In this document: in pieces, positions 47,093 to 56,567 of the stretch | How the letters are laid out: every line of letters begins with the position of its first letter | Position numbering within the stretch: the stretch's first letter is position 1 | Assembly (NCBI GenBank): GCA_943913655.1 | Contig: CALTZA010000006.1 | Location: forward strand, 39,794-103,793 | Length of the DNA: 64,000 nt | Reading direction: 5' to 3' | Source of the DNA: an uncultured Francisella sp. | Lineage (GTDB): Bacteria > Pseudomonadota > Gammaproteobacteria > Burkholderiales > Neisseriaceae | Position numbers and translations under genes: made by a program | Notes under the pieces: model-generated | The model's input: only the letters and a program-made list of their open reading frames with translations | The model's database searches: none | What the model was told of the DNA's origin: nothing

Positions 47093-47623
47093 TATAATAA
47101 CCAAACTTTTTTAAGGATAAAGCGACCCTAGTAAGCTCCAATAACTGCAGCCAGTACAGTAATAATAATCACCCAGCTTAAATGCCAAAAGGAGATCGCC
47201 TATTGCATACTTTTCATAAGTTGGCTTCCCATAAAAAAAATGACTAGCTAATTGATTGCGCTAATGTCCTGGGATTTTGGTTGATAACAACATCTGCTAA
47301 TGCACTGTGACCAAAAATCATAAGTAAAGCGATTAATAATAAGGTAAAAATAAATATCCCTCCTGGTACAGCGGCACGTCTGATTTAAAAGTAAATACAC
47401 AAAAGCCTTCAAAATTGCTATTAGTGCTAGTAACAAGGGGTAAGCCCACAGGGGTTGACAAAACCACTAGATGAACCAGTACGATCATAATCACAGCATA
47501 CTACAAAATAAAACAGATACCTAAGAAAACTAAATCTCGTATTTCTAAGTAATGGCGCTTTGCGGATGCTGTGATTTCATTCACAGATACAGAAATATTG
47601 ATTTTTTTACCAAGCATCATCAT
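47093..47623 (-). pseudogene. Decayed ECF transporter S component (Trep_Strep/MptS-like)
   Basis: ATG 47623 has a GGGAAGAA ribosome site. The frame reads HYLEIRDLVFLGICFIL, then TAG, then VIMIVLVHLV. A shift gives AYPLLLALIAILKAFVYLLL, another gives LLMIFGHSALADVVINQNP, and a last frame gives SWVIIITVLAAVIGAY with FILKKVW. This order of helices resembles the S components of the Trep_Strep type (my recollection of that family: start with DLVxIG, later GHxxxA, end GAYxGxxxLKK). Substrate unknown. At least three frameshifts and three stops. Confidence 0.7.
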
Positions 47624-47652
47624 TTCTTCCCTTATAATATTAATTGCATAAG

Positions 47653-49797
47653 TCACATTACCCTGCTAAAAGCAGAAAAAGATTGCATCAAAAGGGTGCC
47701 GTAATGGGTGTTTAGCAACCGATTATCTAAGATCGTCACGCGCCCATAATCCGTTTCAGTGCGGATCAAACGTCCTGCAGCCTGGCCTAATCTCAATGCG
47801 GCATAAGGTAAAGCAACTTCATAAAAGTAATTGCGCTCATTTTGTTTTAACCAAGCGGCATAAACTTGATCAATCGGATTATTAGGAACTGCAAACGGAA
47901 TTTTTGCAATAATAACATGTGTACATAAATTGCCTCTTAAATCAATTCCCTCTGAAAAACTGCTCAACCCAAAAACGATACTTGCCCTGCCAGCTTGGAT
48001 GCGTGCTTCATGCATCTTAATCAGGGATTCTACACTCATACTACCCTGAAGAAGTATATGATATTGATAACTTTTATCTAGTCCAATATAAACTTGATGC
48101 AATTGCTTTTTAGAAGAGAACAAGAACAAAGTACCTGTTGCCTTTTCAAAATCAATTAGTTGCGGGATATATTCAATAATTTCTTGTGTATGAGCCAATA
48201 CCTGTTTCGGAGAATAACGCATTGCCGGTACATGAAACTGTGCCTGTTTTTTAAGATCAAATGGACTATCCAAAACACAAACATGGGTCAAAGGTAGCTC
48301 TTTCAAACCTGTTTGCTCTAATAGGCAATCAAATGAGGAAAGAGTTCGCAAAGTAGCAGAAGTTAAAATAGCACCTGCACAAGTATGCCATAACCGATCA
48401 ACAAGAGCACGTGAAACGTTGATCAATGAAGCATGCAAGGTGATATCCACAGACTCCTTCTCTTCTCCTTTTTCTTGCTGTTTATTAAAACTTAGCCATC
48501 TGGCAACTGGTTTTTCATTCTTAGCACAATTAAGAGCAAATAAATGCCACAGCGCTGCAATTTGTTCACAAAGATTAAGCGCAATAGAGAGTATAGACCA
48601 ACTTGTTAACACAGTAGTTGAGTTTTTCACTTCTTTGATTAATAACTGCTTCACCTCGGTTAAACAATGGAGTAAAAATGTGAGCAAGGTATCCATATTA
48701 TCAATAATAATACGCCACTGCTTCTCTTGCACAGCCGATAGCTCAATAATCCAGTTCCCACTATCATTACATTGCAGGACCCCAGATGAATTTAATTGAC
48801 TATATAAAAAATCTCGACACAGAAAAATCATTTGTTGAAAAGTATCGAGTTTTTGCATTAGTTGATGGGCTAATGACATTGTGACAGGTATCTGCACTAA
48901 GTTGTAATATGCTAATTTTATCAACAACTCTAACAATAAAGAGAGTTCTTTAATACTGTGTTTGGCAGTAAAATGTTGCACTGCTTTTGCAGGGAAATGG
49001 TGTGCTTCATCAATACAATAAAAACTTTTGCTAGGAGAAGGCAAAAGTACCCCACCTCCTAAGGCAATATCAGATAAAAGAACATTATGATTAACCACAA
49101 TCACATCGCAAGCGGACATTTGTTCACGTAATTGAAGGTAAGGACAGTGACCTTTTTGTGGGCAACTCTCGCCCAAACAATATTCCTTCTGATTATTAAT
49201 TTTTTGCCATAAGTGTGCAGGAATCATTTCTTTGTAACTATCCTTATCACCATTAAACTGACCTAATCGAAAATTACTTAAGATATCTTTAACCTTCTCG
49301 CGCTGATCACTACTGAGCTCTCCATCCAGTTGATCTATTTCTAAAAAAGTGGCTTGAACCGGATGTAAACCAACTTCTTCTGCCCGATAAGGACAAAAAT
49401 AATTATTTCTTCCTTTTACCAAACAATAGCTGAAAGAAAGATTACTGGCCTGGCGCAACTGAGGTAAATCACCATGAATCAGCTGATGTTGTAAAGCAAT
49501 CGTTGCACTTGACACAATGAGCTGTTTATTGCGCTTTTGCGCAAGAATGATTCCTGGAAGTAAGTAAGCAAGACTTTTACCTACTCCGGTAGGAGCTTCA
49601 ACTAACAAAATTGATTCACCTAAATTGGGTTGATTAAGTGGGCGTTCTGTCTCAGAACTACGGCTAAAAGTACTGGCAACCTCTTGCATCATTTGTTTTT
49701 GTACAGCTCTTGGCCTAAACCGCTTAAAACGATGAATTAGACAGTGATAGTGCGTCTCAAGCAATTCCGCTTCAATAGCGTTTATCGTCATCATCAA
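47653..49797 (-). CDS. dinG: ATP-dependent DNA helicase DinG-like (XPD/Rad3 family)
   Basis: 714 residues. Walker A VEAPTGVGKSLAYLLPG, four candidate Fe-S Cys in the insert (CPYRAEE; CLGESCPQKGHCPYL), DEAH-type box FYCIDEAHHF, and motif VI QAAGRLIRTETDYGR. 5'-3' helicase that removes R-loops and aids replication-transcription conflict repair. Start overlaps the waaA stop by 4 nt. Downstream is the ECF graveyard. Confidence 0.92.
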   Translation of the reverse strand: MMMTINAIEAELLETHYHCLIHRFKRFRPRAVQKQMMQEVASTFSRSSETERPLNQPNLGESILLVEAPTGVGKSLAYLLPGIILAQKRNKQLIVSSATIALQHQLIHGDLPQLRQASNLSFSYCLVKGRNNYFCPYRAEEVGLHPVQATFLEIDQLDGELSSDQREKVKDILSNFRLGQFNGDKDSYKEMIPAHLWQKINNQKEYCLGESCPQKGHCPYLQLREQMSACDVIVVNHNVLLSDIALGGGVLLPSPSKSFYCIDEAHHFPAKAVQHFTAKHSIKELSLLLELLIKLAYYNLVQIPVTMSLAHQLMQKLDTFQQMIFLCRDFLYSQLNSSGVLQCNDSGNWIIELSAVQEKQWRIIIDNMDTLLTFLLHCLTEVKQLLIKEVKNSTTVLTSWSILSIALNLCEQIAALWHLFALNCAKNEKPVARWLSFNKQQEKGEEKESVDITLHASLINVSRALVDRLWHTCAGAILTSATLRTLSSFDCLLEQTGLKELPLTHVCVLDSPFDLKKQAQFHVPAMRYSPKQVLAHTQEIIEYIPQLIDFEKATGTLFLFSSKKQLHQVYIGLDKSYQYHILLQGSMSVESLIKMHEARIQAGRASIVFGLSSFSEGIDLRGNLCTHVIIAKIPFAVPNNPIDQVYAAWLKQNERNYFYEVALPYAALRLGQAAGRLIRTETDYGRVTILDNRLLNTHYGTLLMQSFSAFSRVM

Positions 49798-51089
49798 CTC
49801 TGTATCAGCTTCGCTGTTATTTTTTTTACCATTAGTTCAGAAGCCCTACTTTCCTGCGCAAAAAATAGAGCAGTATTTTGCTTCATAGCGGCATAATAAC
49901 TGTGATCTGTCAATAAATGTTCAACTTCTTCTTTCCACTCTTGACTAGAAAATACTTGTTTCGCACAAGCAACTTTTAAGGCAAGTGCGCAACTGGATTG
50001 AAAATTATAGGTGGAGTAGCCAAATAATGTGGGTAAACCACAACGAATTGGCTCGATCACATTTTGACAGCCTGTATCAACCAGTGATCCACCAACAAAA
50101 GCAATATCAGCATTGAGGTAATAAGACATTAATTCTCCCATGCTGTCCCCCACAATAACCTCAACATCATCATTTAATTGAGATTCATCTGTTCTTTTGA
50201 CTGTATTAAAACCCAGCGCACAGGCATAATCATATACGGCAGCAAATGATTCAGGATGACGCGGTACAATCAATAATACGGCTTGATGGTGCAAAGAGCG
50301 CCACACATCAAGCAATAAAAATGCCTCATTTACTCCCCCATGGCTACGTGTACTGGCTGCGATGACAATTGCTTTGCTTAAATTTTGTTTGTGACGTGCA
50401 AAGCATGCACCACGTGCACGGTCCTCTTCTTTGATAGTAATATCTTGTTTGCTATTTCCTACCACCATTACCTGTTGAGCACCTAGTTGCCTAAATCGAT
50501 CAGCGCTAGCTTGGTCTTGGGCAAAAATAACTGAAAAATAGCTAATCAATGGAGCCAGTAAAGAGGCTAAACGTTGATAACCTAAATAGGATTTATCAGA
50601 TAAACGTGCATTTAATAAAAAAGAGGGAATATGATTTTTATGTAGATGAACTAAGTAGTTAGCCCAAATCTCTGTTTCCATGAACAAAGCAGCGGTGGGC
50701 TGATGTTCACTCAGAAATTGACGTACATAATTGTCCTTATCATACGGTAGATAGCGACATTGCGCAAATGGATATAGTTTTTGTGCAGCCTGACGACCGG
50801 TAGGAGTCATCTGCGTGATTAGAAAAGGCGTATTAGGAAAATTCTCTCTCAGGCCTTCAATAATTTTCTGCGCCGCAATTGTTTCACCTAACGATACCGC
50901 GTGTATCCAGATACAATGCTTTACCGGTGCTAATAAGGGTTTACCAAAACGCTCTTGCTTATATTGGCGATAGGCGGGCGTGCGTCTACCCTTATAGTGC
51001 AAACCGAGACTTAAAAGAGGTGGCAATAACAGCCATAAAACTTGATAAAAACGAAAAAACCATCTTTGGGGGGCGGCGCTACGCTTCAT
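49794..51089 (-). CDS. waaA: Kdo transferase (3-deoxy-D-manno-octulosonic acid transferase)
   Basis: 431 residues. N-terminal membrane anchor (FYQVLWLLLPPLLSLGLHY), then the GT30 domain: WIHAVSLGETIAAQKII, TQMTPTGRQAA, METEIWANYLVHL, and C-terminal half FVGGSLVDTGCQNVIEP. Adds Kdo to lipid IV-A, so the organism makes a lipid A/Kdo core. One base after pgk, 4-nt overlap with dinG. Confidence 0.95.
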   Translation of the reverse strand: MKRSAAPQRWFFRFYQVLWLLLPPLLSLGLHYKGRRTPAYRQYKQERFGKPLLAPVKHCIWIHAVSLGETIAAQKIIEGLRENFPNTPFLITQMTPTGRQAAQKLYPFAQCRYLPYDKDNYVRQFLSEHQPTAALFMETEIWANYLVHLHKNHIPSFLLNARLSDKSYLGYQRLASLLAPLISYFSVIFAQDQASADRFRQLGAQQVMVVGNSKQDITIKEEDRARGACFARHKQNLSKAIVIAASTRSHGGVNEAFLLLDVWRSLHHQAVLLIVPRHPESFAAVYDYACALGFNTVKRTDESQLNDDVEVIVGDSMGELMSYYLNADIAFVGGSLVDTGCQNVIEPIRCGLPTLFGYSTYNFQSSCALALKVACAKQVFSSQEWKEEVEHLLTDHSYYAAMKQNTALFFAQESRASELMVKKITAKLIQS

Positions 51090-51090
51090 A

Positions 51091-52278
51091 TCACTTTGAC
51101 AACACCTGTACTGCAGGTAGCGACTTACCGGCTAAGAACTCCAGAAAAGCACCACCGCCAGTACTGATATAGTCAATCTCATTCTTTACATGAAAGACCG
51201 TCATCGCAGCTAGTGTATCGCCACCACCGGCAATTGAAAAAGCTTCACTTTTGGCAATCGCCTGCGCTAACTCTTTAGTGCCTTCGGCAAAGGCAGATAA
51301 CTCAAACACGCCTATTGGTCCATTCCATACAACTGTTTTAGCCGCATGAATCAATTTACTAATCTGCCGCATGGTTTGCGGACCAAAATCTAATATCAAA
51401 TCATCATCTGCTACTTCATCAACGCTTTTTAGAGTAGCAATAGCACTTGTCGATAAGCTTTTTGCAACATGTACATCTTGCGGTAACAGCAACTTCGCTC
51501 CTCTAGCTGCTAATTTAGCAATAATACGTTGCGCATCTTTAATCAGGCCTTTTTCAGCAAGTGAACATCCTATTTTGCAGTGCTTTGCCAATAAAAAAGT
51601 ATTGGCGATCCCCCCCCCTACTATCAACTGATCAACTTTATCGGCCAAAGTTTCTAATACTTGTAATTTGCTAGACACCTTGCTGCCGCCCACAATCGCC
51701 AGTAGTGGTTTCTCAGGGTTGGTTAGCACTTTATTGAGTTGGCGTAGCTCCTCATCAAGCAGCAAACCGCAAACCGCTTGCGGTGCAAACTTCGCTACTG
51801 CTTCAGTAGAAGCCTGTGCACGATGTGCTGTGGCGAAAGCATCGTTAACAAAAATATCGCAGAGCGAGGCGTAGGCGCGCCCTAAGGACTCATCATCGGC
51901 ATTTTCCCCGACATTAAAGCGCACATTTTGTAGCATGACGATTTCACCTGGCTGAATAGCTACCCCTTGATCTTGCCAATGATCGATCACCTTCACCTCT
52001 TGCCCAAACAACTTAGAAAGCGCTTGCGCAATTGGTCTCACATCATCATTGACACTATAGCTTCCTTCTTTCGGTCGACCTAGATGAGTCATCAAAATCA
52101 AAGCAGCTTTATTTTGCAAAGCATAGTATAGAGTAGGTAAGGCAGCAACGATGCGAGTATTATCACTCACCGTGCCATTTTGTAAAGGTACATTCATATC
52201 CACGCGGATGAGTAAACGCTTGCCTGTTATATTAACATCTTTGATGGTCTGATAAATATAGTTACCACCGTTTACCAT
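51091..52278 (-). CDS. pgk: Phosphoglycerate kinase
   Basis: 395 residues. RVDMNVPLQNG, THLGRPKEGS, GGSKVSSKLQVL, nucleotide-binding GGGDTLAAM near the end. Interconverts 1,3-bisphosphoglycerate and 3-phosphoglycerate. A non-standard neighbour: it lies 3 bp after gcvH and 1 bp before waaA, not next to gap or fba. Confidence 0.97.
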   Translation of the reverse strand: MVNGGNYIYQTIKDVNITGKRLLIRVDMNVPLQNGTVSDNTRIVAALPTLYYALQNKAALILMTHLGRPKEGSYSVNDDVRPIAQALSKLFGQEVKVIDHWQDQGVAIQPGEIVMLQNVRFNVGENADDESLGRAYASLCDIFVNDAFATAHRAQASTEAVAKFAPQAVCGLLLDEELRQLNKVLTNPEKPLLAIVGGSKVSSKLQVLETLADKVDQLIVGGGIANTFLLAKHCKIGCSLAEKGLIKDAQRIIAKLAARGAKLLLPQDVHVAKSLSTSAIATLKSVDEVADDDLILDFGPQTMRQISKLIHAAKTVVWNGPIGVFELSAFAEGTKELAQAIAKSEAFSIAGGGDTLAAMTVFHVKNEIDYISTGGGAFLEFLAGKSLPAVQVLSK

Positions 52279-52281
52279 AAT

Positions 52282-52665
52282 TTATACCGCCAGCTTTTCG
52301 TAATCGATAGCACTAAGGAGCATTTCTAGTTCCTCCGGCTGCGTCAATTCTAGCTTAAAAAGCCAGCCCCGAGTATAGGGATCTGTATTAACAAGCGAGG
52401 GCTCACTTGCTAGCTCGCTATTGGTTTCAAGGACTTTTCCAGATATGGGCGCATAAATATCTGAAGCAGCCTTTACTGACTCCACCACACCTGCTTCTTG
52501 TCCTTTACTAAGCGTATGACCCACTTGAGGGAGTTCCACAAACACCACATCCCCCAATAATTCCTGCGCATAGTCGGTGATGCCTACTGTCACGGTAGTA
52601 TCATTTTCCTTGCGCACCCATTCATGGCTCTCGCTATATAATAATTCATTGATTATCTGAGACAT
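52282..52665 (-). CDS. gcvH: Glycine cleavage system H protein
   Basis: 127 residues. Lipoyl domain with the acceptor Lys in VVESVKAASDIYAP, preceded by VGITDYAQELLGDVVFVELP. Shuttles the aminomethyl group between GcvP and GcvT. Follows gcvT by 18 bp. gcvP is not within the window. Confidence 0.97.
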   Translation of the reverse strand: MSQIINELLYSESHEWVRKENDTTVTVGITDYAQELLGDVVFVELPQVGHTLSKGQEAGVVESVKAASDIYAPISGKVLETNSELASEPSLVNTDPYTRGWLFKLELTQPEELEMLLSAIDYEKLAV

Positions 52666-52683
52666 ACACTATTTCCTTTTATT

Positions 52684-53787
52684 CTAGTTAAATTGTTTTT
52701 TTCCATGACGCACAAAAGGCACTCGCACAATACGTAAAGGAGCAGATTTATTACGCAAATTGACCATCAGCCTTTCTTTCGCCGCTATCGGCACGCGCGC
52801 AAAACCGATAGAGCACTTTAACATCGGCGAAAACGAACCACTTGTGATGAGCCCTTCCCCACTGTCTGGTTCAGGAAGTGTAACCCTCATACCATCTCGC
52901 AAGATGCCAGGTGTCTCCAATATCACTCCAACCAATTTTTGTTTTAGCCCTACCTCTTTTTGCTTCAATAATGCAGCTTTGCCGATAAAGTCGCGCTGAT
53001 CATCCAAGGCAACTGTCCACGCCATACCGGATTCTAAAGGTGAAATATCTTCGTCCATCTCATGACCATAAAGATTCATGCCAGCTTCCAAGCGCAAGGT
53101 ATCCCTCGCACCCAAGCCACAAGGTGCAATGCCTGCTTGATAAAGATGTAAAAAGAATTCAACACTGTCTTGCATCGGAATAACCATCTCCACCCCATCT
53201 TCTCCGGTATAGCCAGTTTTAGCGACAAAATAATCGGTTTTAAGCCAAGCGCCTTGAAAAGGCTGCAAGCTATCAATCTTACGCTCCCATTCGGGATGTA
53301 AGCTACTTAATTTTTCAATTGCTTTGGGACCTTGAATCGCAATCATCACGGTATCATCGCGCGGTGTTAAACGAAGCGCCAAATCAGCTGCTGTTTCCTG
53401 GAAGTGCTTAAAATCTTTATCGCATGTGGCGGCGTTTGAAATAATGCGGTAACGACTTTCTTCTTCATTCAAACGGTAGACGATCAAATCGTCCATCACG
53501 CCACCTTGTTCGTTAAGCATAGCGGAATAAAGCGCTTTACCGGTGGATTTCAGCTTGTTGACATCATTGGCAAGTAATCTTTCCAACCAGCACTTGGCAT
53601 TCTTGCCCTCCACCTCAGTGATGAGCATATGAGAAACATCAAACATACCGGCGTCTTTACGTACTGTTTGATGCTCATTTAGCTGAGAACCGTAATGAAG
53701 CGGCAATGCCCAACCAGAAAAATCCACTATCTTACCGTTTAGTTGGATATGTGCTTCATAAAGTGCCGTTTTGCGAAGAATCTGCAT
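52684..53787 (-). CDS. gcvT: Aminomethyltransferase (glycine cleavage T protein)
   Basis: 367 residues. Folate-binding fold beginning LRKTALYEAHIQLNGKIVDFSGWALPLHY, with the conserved MFDVSHM, GEDGVEM and GLGARDTLRLEAGMNLYG. Transfers the methylene group to THF. First gene of a probable gcvT-gcvH-pgk-waaA-dinG transcript, behind a candidate promoter at 53.8 kb. Confidence 0.97.
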   Translation of the reverse strand: MQILRKTALYEAHIQLNGKIVDFSGWALPLHYGSQLNEHQTVRKDAGMFDVSHMLITEVEGKNAKCWLERLLANDVNKLKSTGKALYSAMLNEQGGVMDDLIVYRLNEEESRYRIISNAATCDKDFKHFQETAADLALRLTPRDDTVMIAIQGPKAIEKLSSLHPEWERKIDSLQPFQGAWLKTDYFVAKTGYTGEDGVEMVIPMQDSVEFFLHLYQAGIAPCGLGARDTLRLEAGMNLYGHEMDEDISPLESGMAWTVALDDQRDFIGKAALLKQKEVGLKQKLVGVILETPGILRDGMRVTLPEPDSGEGLITSGSFSPMLKCSIGFARVPIAAKERLMVNLRNKSAPLRIVRVPFVRHGKKQFN

Positions 53788-53820
53788 GCCGTTTCTCTTA
53801 TTACCGCCAATAATATATTT

Positions 53821-53848
53821 ATTATACTAAAAAGTATTTGGCTGTAAG
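53821..53848 (-). promoter_or_regulatory. Candidate promoter for gcvT
   Basis: Minus strand CTTACA (53848-53843), 16-bp spacer, perfect TATAAT (53826-53821), 34 bp before the gcvT ATG. The leader is too short for a glycine riboswitch. Confidence 0.45.
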
Positions 53849-53907
53849 ATAATTTCAGCACTTACTTTCGTTAGTAGCTACACAATCGCGCCAAGTTTTT
53901 TAAGGGA

Positions 53908-55005
53908 ATGTCCATGTCTTTAACAAATGATTACTTTACGCAACTTCAAAAAAAAGAACAAACACTTCGCAATCTTCTCACCCCTTTTACTACTATTACC
54001 CCGCAAGTATATGAATCACCGCCGCAACATTTTCGTATGCGTAGTGAGTTTCGCATTTGGCATGAGCAGGATAAGTTGCACTATACGATGTTTGCCGCAG
54101 ATAAAAAGCCCATTTTCTTAAGCCAGTTTGATCAAGTTAGCGAAGACATCAACCGCCTGATGCGAGAACTAGGTCTTTTATTCTTACACTATGATGAAAT
54201 AAGAAAACGGCTGTTTCAAGTCAATTTTCTGACAACACGTCTGCATGAGGCACTCATTACGCTTTGCTATCATCGAGCACTTGATGAAAACTGGTTAACA
54301 CAAGCCAAAATCATCGCCAATAAGCTTGATTGTAAGCTGATAGGCAGAGCTAAGGGACAAAAATGGCTCACTGACGATGATTGTATCCGTGAGCGTTTCC
54401 AAGTAGCAGGTATTAACTATGATTATCTTCAACCGGAAGATGTTTTTACCCAGCCTAATGCCTTTATCAACCAACGCATGCTCAAATGGATAAGCGCTCA
54501 TTTGGCACTGATCGGCGGTGATCTATTGGAACTTTACTGTGGCATTGGTAATTTCACCTTACCTGCCAGCCGTCAGGTGAAACAAGTGTTTGCAACTGAG
54601 ATCAGCAGCCGTTCAATTAAGGCTTTGCAAGACAACCTAGCACTTAATCAGATTCATAATGTACGCTTTGCTCGTCTTTCAGCAGAGGAAATGACACAGG
54701 CCTTAGCAGGAGTTCGCCCTTTTCGCCGTCTGCAAGAAATCGATCTATCTCATTATGATTTCCAAACGATTTTGCTGGATCCGCCACGAGCTGGCTTAGA
54801 TAATGCTACCTGTCACTTGGCTTCACAGTTTAAACATATTCTCTATATCTCCTGCAATCCTCATAGCTTAGTCGCTAATTTAAATTACCTTTCTAAAACA
54901 CATAAAATTGTAAAAGTGGCATTATTCGACCAGTTCCCCTTCACCCCCCATATCGAATGCGGCGTGTGGTTGAAGAAAAAAAGAACCCTCTTTACCTTTG
55001 AGTAG
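53908..55005 (+). CDS. trmA: tRNA (uracil-5-)-methyltransferase TrmA
   Basis: 365 residues, family length. SAM-binding motif ELYCGIGNFTLP, ILLDPPRAGLD, and the nucleophile Cys in YISCNPHSL; catalytic Glu in the C-terminal HIECGVWL. Makes T54 in the T loop of tRNAs. Lone plus-strand gene between two minus-strand runs. The restriction-modification module follows, converging. Confidence 0.95.
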   Translation: MSMSLTNDYFTQLQKKEQTLRNLLTPFTTITPQVYESPPQHFRMRSEFRIWHEQDKLHYTMFAADKKPIFLSQFDQVSEDINRLMRELGLLFLHYDEIRKRLFQVNFLTTRLHEALITLCYHRALDENWLTQAKIIANKLDCKLIGRAKGQKWLTDDDCIRERFQVAGINYDYLQPEDVFTQPNAFINQRMLKWISAHLALIGGDLLELYCGIGNFTLPASRQVKQVFATEISSRSIKALQDNLALNQIHNVRFARLSAEEMTQALAGVRPFRRLQEIDLSHYDFQTILLDPPRAGLDNATCHLASQFKHILYISCNPHSLVANLNYLSKTHKIVKVALFDQFPFTPHIECGVWLKKKRTLFTFE

Positions 55006-55030
55006 CTTATTCATAACCTACAAGCTATTT

Positions 55031-55642
55031 TTATTTTTTCTCTTTACATAATTTTTCCCAAACAATATGTCCATTCATATTGTATTTTTCATAGACTGCT
55101 AAAATAGCATTACAAAAATCCTTTAATTCTTCATTGCCCTTATTTTCTGCTAATTCATATAATCGAATAAACATTTTTTTGCCAGTCTCTGTTTGATTTA
55201 AATTCTTTTTTATAAAATTATGTTGAGAACAGAGGGTTTGACCATTCTCAATAATCGCCTCTCCACCAAGATCCTTTGGTTTAATATGATCAACATGAAG
55301 GTCAACACCATCTTTTTTCCCCCTGCCACAAATGACACATTTATAGCCATCTCTAGCCAGAATTTCCTTTTTTTGCAAAGCAGAAAAATCCGCTAATTTT
55401 CTTAAATTTACCTTATTAGGGTCATATTGATAAATACCTTTGGAAATTTTTATTAAAAAACCATTTTGCGCTAGCTTACGGATTGCTCGATCAGGATCAC
55501 GGAATTTCTCCCCTGTTCTTTTTTCATACTCACTAACTGCCCAATCAACCACTTCAGGATGTTTAATTGGCCGATTAGGATTATTTTTAAAAAACTCAAT
55601 AATTAAACTTTCTTGAGTAAACTTTACACTATTATCTGTCAC
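55031..55642 (-). CDS. HNH restriction endonuclease of a type II system (predicted)
   Basis: 203 residues. The N-terminal 85 residues look like a winged helix (HPEVVDWAVSEYEKRTGEKF; RAIRKLAQNGFLIKISKGIY). The HNH nuclease core follows: a Cys pair in YKCVICGRG, VDLHVDHIKPKDLGG, NGQTLCSQHNFIKKN (zinc-stabilised beta-beta-alpha metal fold). A methyltransferase gene ends 4 bp before its start on the same strand, which is the evidence for a restriction role. It is markedly AT-rich. Alternative: a solitary homing-like HNH nuclease, less likely given the coupling. Confidence 0.82.
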   Translation of the reverse strand: MTDNSVKFTQESLIIEFFKNNPNRPIKHPEVVDWAVSEYEKRTGEKFRDPDRAIRKLAQNGFLIKISKGIYQYDPNKVNLRKLADFSALQKKEILARDGYKCVICGRGKKDGVDLHVDHIKPKDLGGEAIIENGQTLCSQHNFIKKNLNQTETGKKMFIRLYELAENKGNEELKDFCNAILAVYEKYNMNGHIVWEKLCKEKK

Positions 55643-55646
55643 CGTT

Positions 55647-56483
55647 TTACTCCAATAAATTTAGTTGATTAAACTTCAACTCATTATGTAATCTTTGAAT
55701 AGCTATATCACAATAAGTTTTATCTATCTCAACACCTATTCCCTTACGCTTTAAAAGAGCAGTAGCTATTAATGTAGAACCGCTTCCTAAAAAAGGATCT
55801 AATACTGTATCACCTACAAAACTAAATAATTTAATACATCTTTTAGGTAACTCAATCGGAAAAGGAGCAGGATGCCCTCCCGCTCTTTTTTTATTCTGCC
55901 CATTAAAAGTCCATACACCATTTGTCCAGTCCATAAACTCTTGTTTTGTGATGTCATTAACTCGGCTGCCTTGCTGTTTTTTCCAGTTCTCTTTATATAA
56001 AACTAAAATCAGTTCAACAGGAGCTATCACATAAGGAGCTGAAGCAGACATCCAACTTCCCCAGGCAGTTCTTCTTGATATGTTCCTTTCATTCCAGATA
56101 ATTGTAGAATGGTATTTCCAACCAACCTCTTTAGCAATAATAGTAATATCAGCACCGACTGATTGTTGCCCACCTTTATTTTTATCTAATGGAATATTGA
56201 GAAGGAGCCGCCCTTGCTTTTTTGCAAGCTTAAAACACTTATTAATCCACTTATATGTAAATTCTAAATAATCTTGATAATTTACATTGTCCGCATGAGA
56301 GTTATAATGAATATCTATATTATAAGGTGGTGATGTAACGATCAAATCAATACTATCTTCTGTGAGAGTTTGTATTTTTAAAATATCATCTTGATATATT
56401 GAAATATCTTCATTTTGAAAATAGGCGATACGTTTTTCATTAGCCTGAGTAGATTTCAATTCTGCGGCAGAGACAGCATGCAT
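55647..56483 (-). CDS. Type II DNA methyltransferase, beta class (probable N4-cytosine)
   Basis: 278 residues. Motif IV is LIVTSPPYNID near residue 48, motif I is DPFLGSGSTLIA near residue 233, so order IV...I: beta class. SPPY rather than DPPY suggests N4-methylcytosine, although some N6-adenine enzymes deviate. Target-recognition region lies between, including NISRRTAWGSWMSAS. Pairs with the HNH gene (4-bp gap). Located between trmA and ttcA as a low-G+C insertion. Confidence 0.87.
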   Translation of the reverse strand: MHAVSAAELKSTQANEKRIAYFQNEDISIYQDDILKIQTLTEDSIDLIVTSPPYNIDIHYNSHADNVNYQDYLEFTYKWINKCFKLAKKQGRLLLNIPLDKNKGGQQSVGADITIIAKEVGWKYHSTIIWNERNISRRTAWGSWMSASAPYVIAPVELILVLYKENWKKQQGSRVNDITKQEFMDWTNGVWTFNGQNKKRAGGHPAPFPIELPKRCIKLFSFVGDTVLDPFLGSGSTLIATALLKRKGIGVEIDKTYCDIAIQRLHNELKFNQLNLLE

Positions 56484-56567
56484 ACAATATTACCTTGTTC
56501 CATCAACATTTATAGCAATAAACTCAAGTTAAATAACTCAAGAAGTACTAGATCTTAAATTATATCT

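Noticed and set aside
47248..47436. 62-codon open frame as a separate small membrane protein
   Set aside because: Its hydrophobic part is one slice of the ECF S component, and its C-terminal part is out-of-frame translation.
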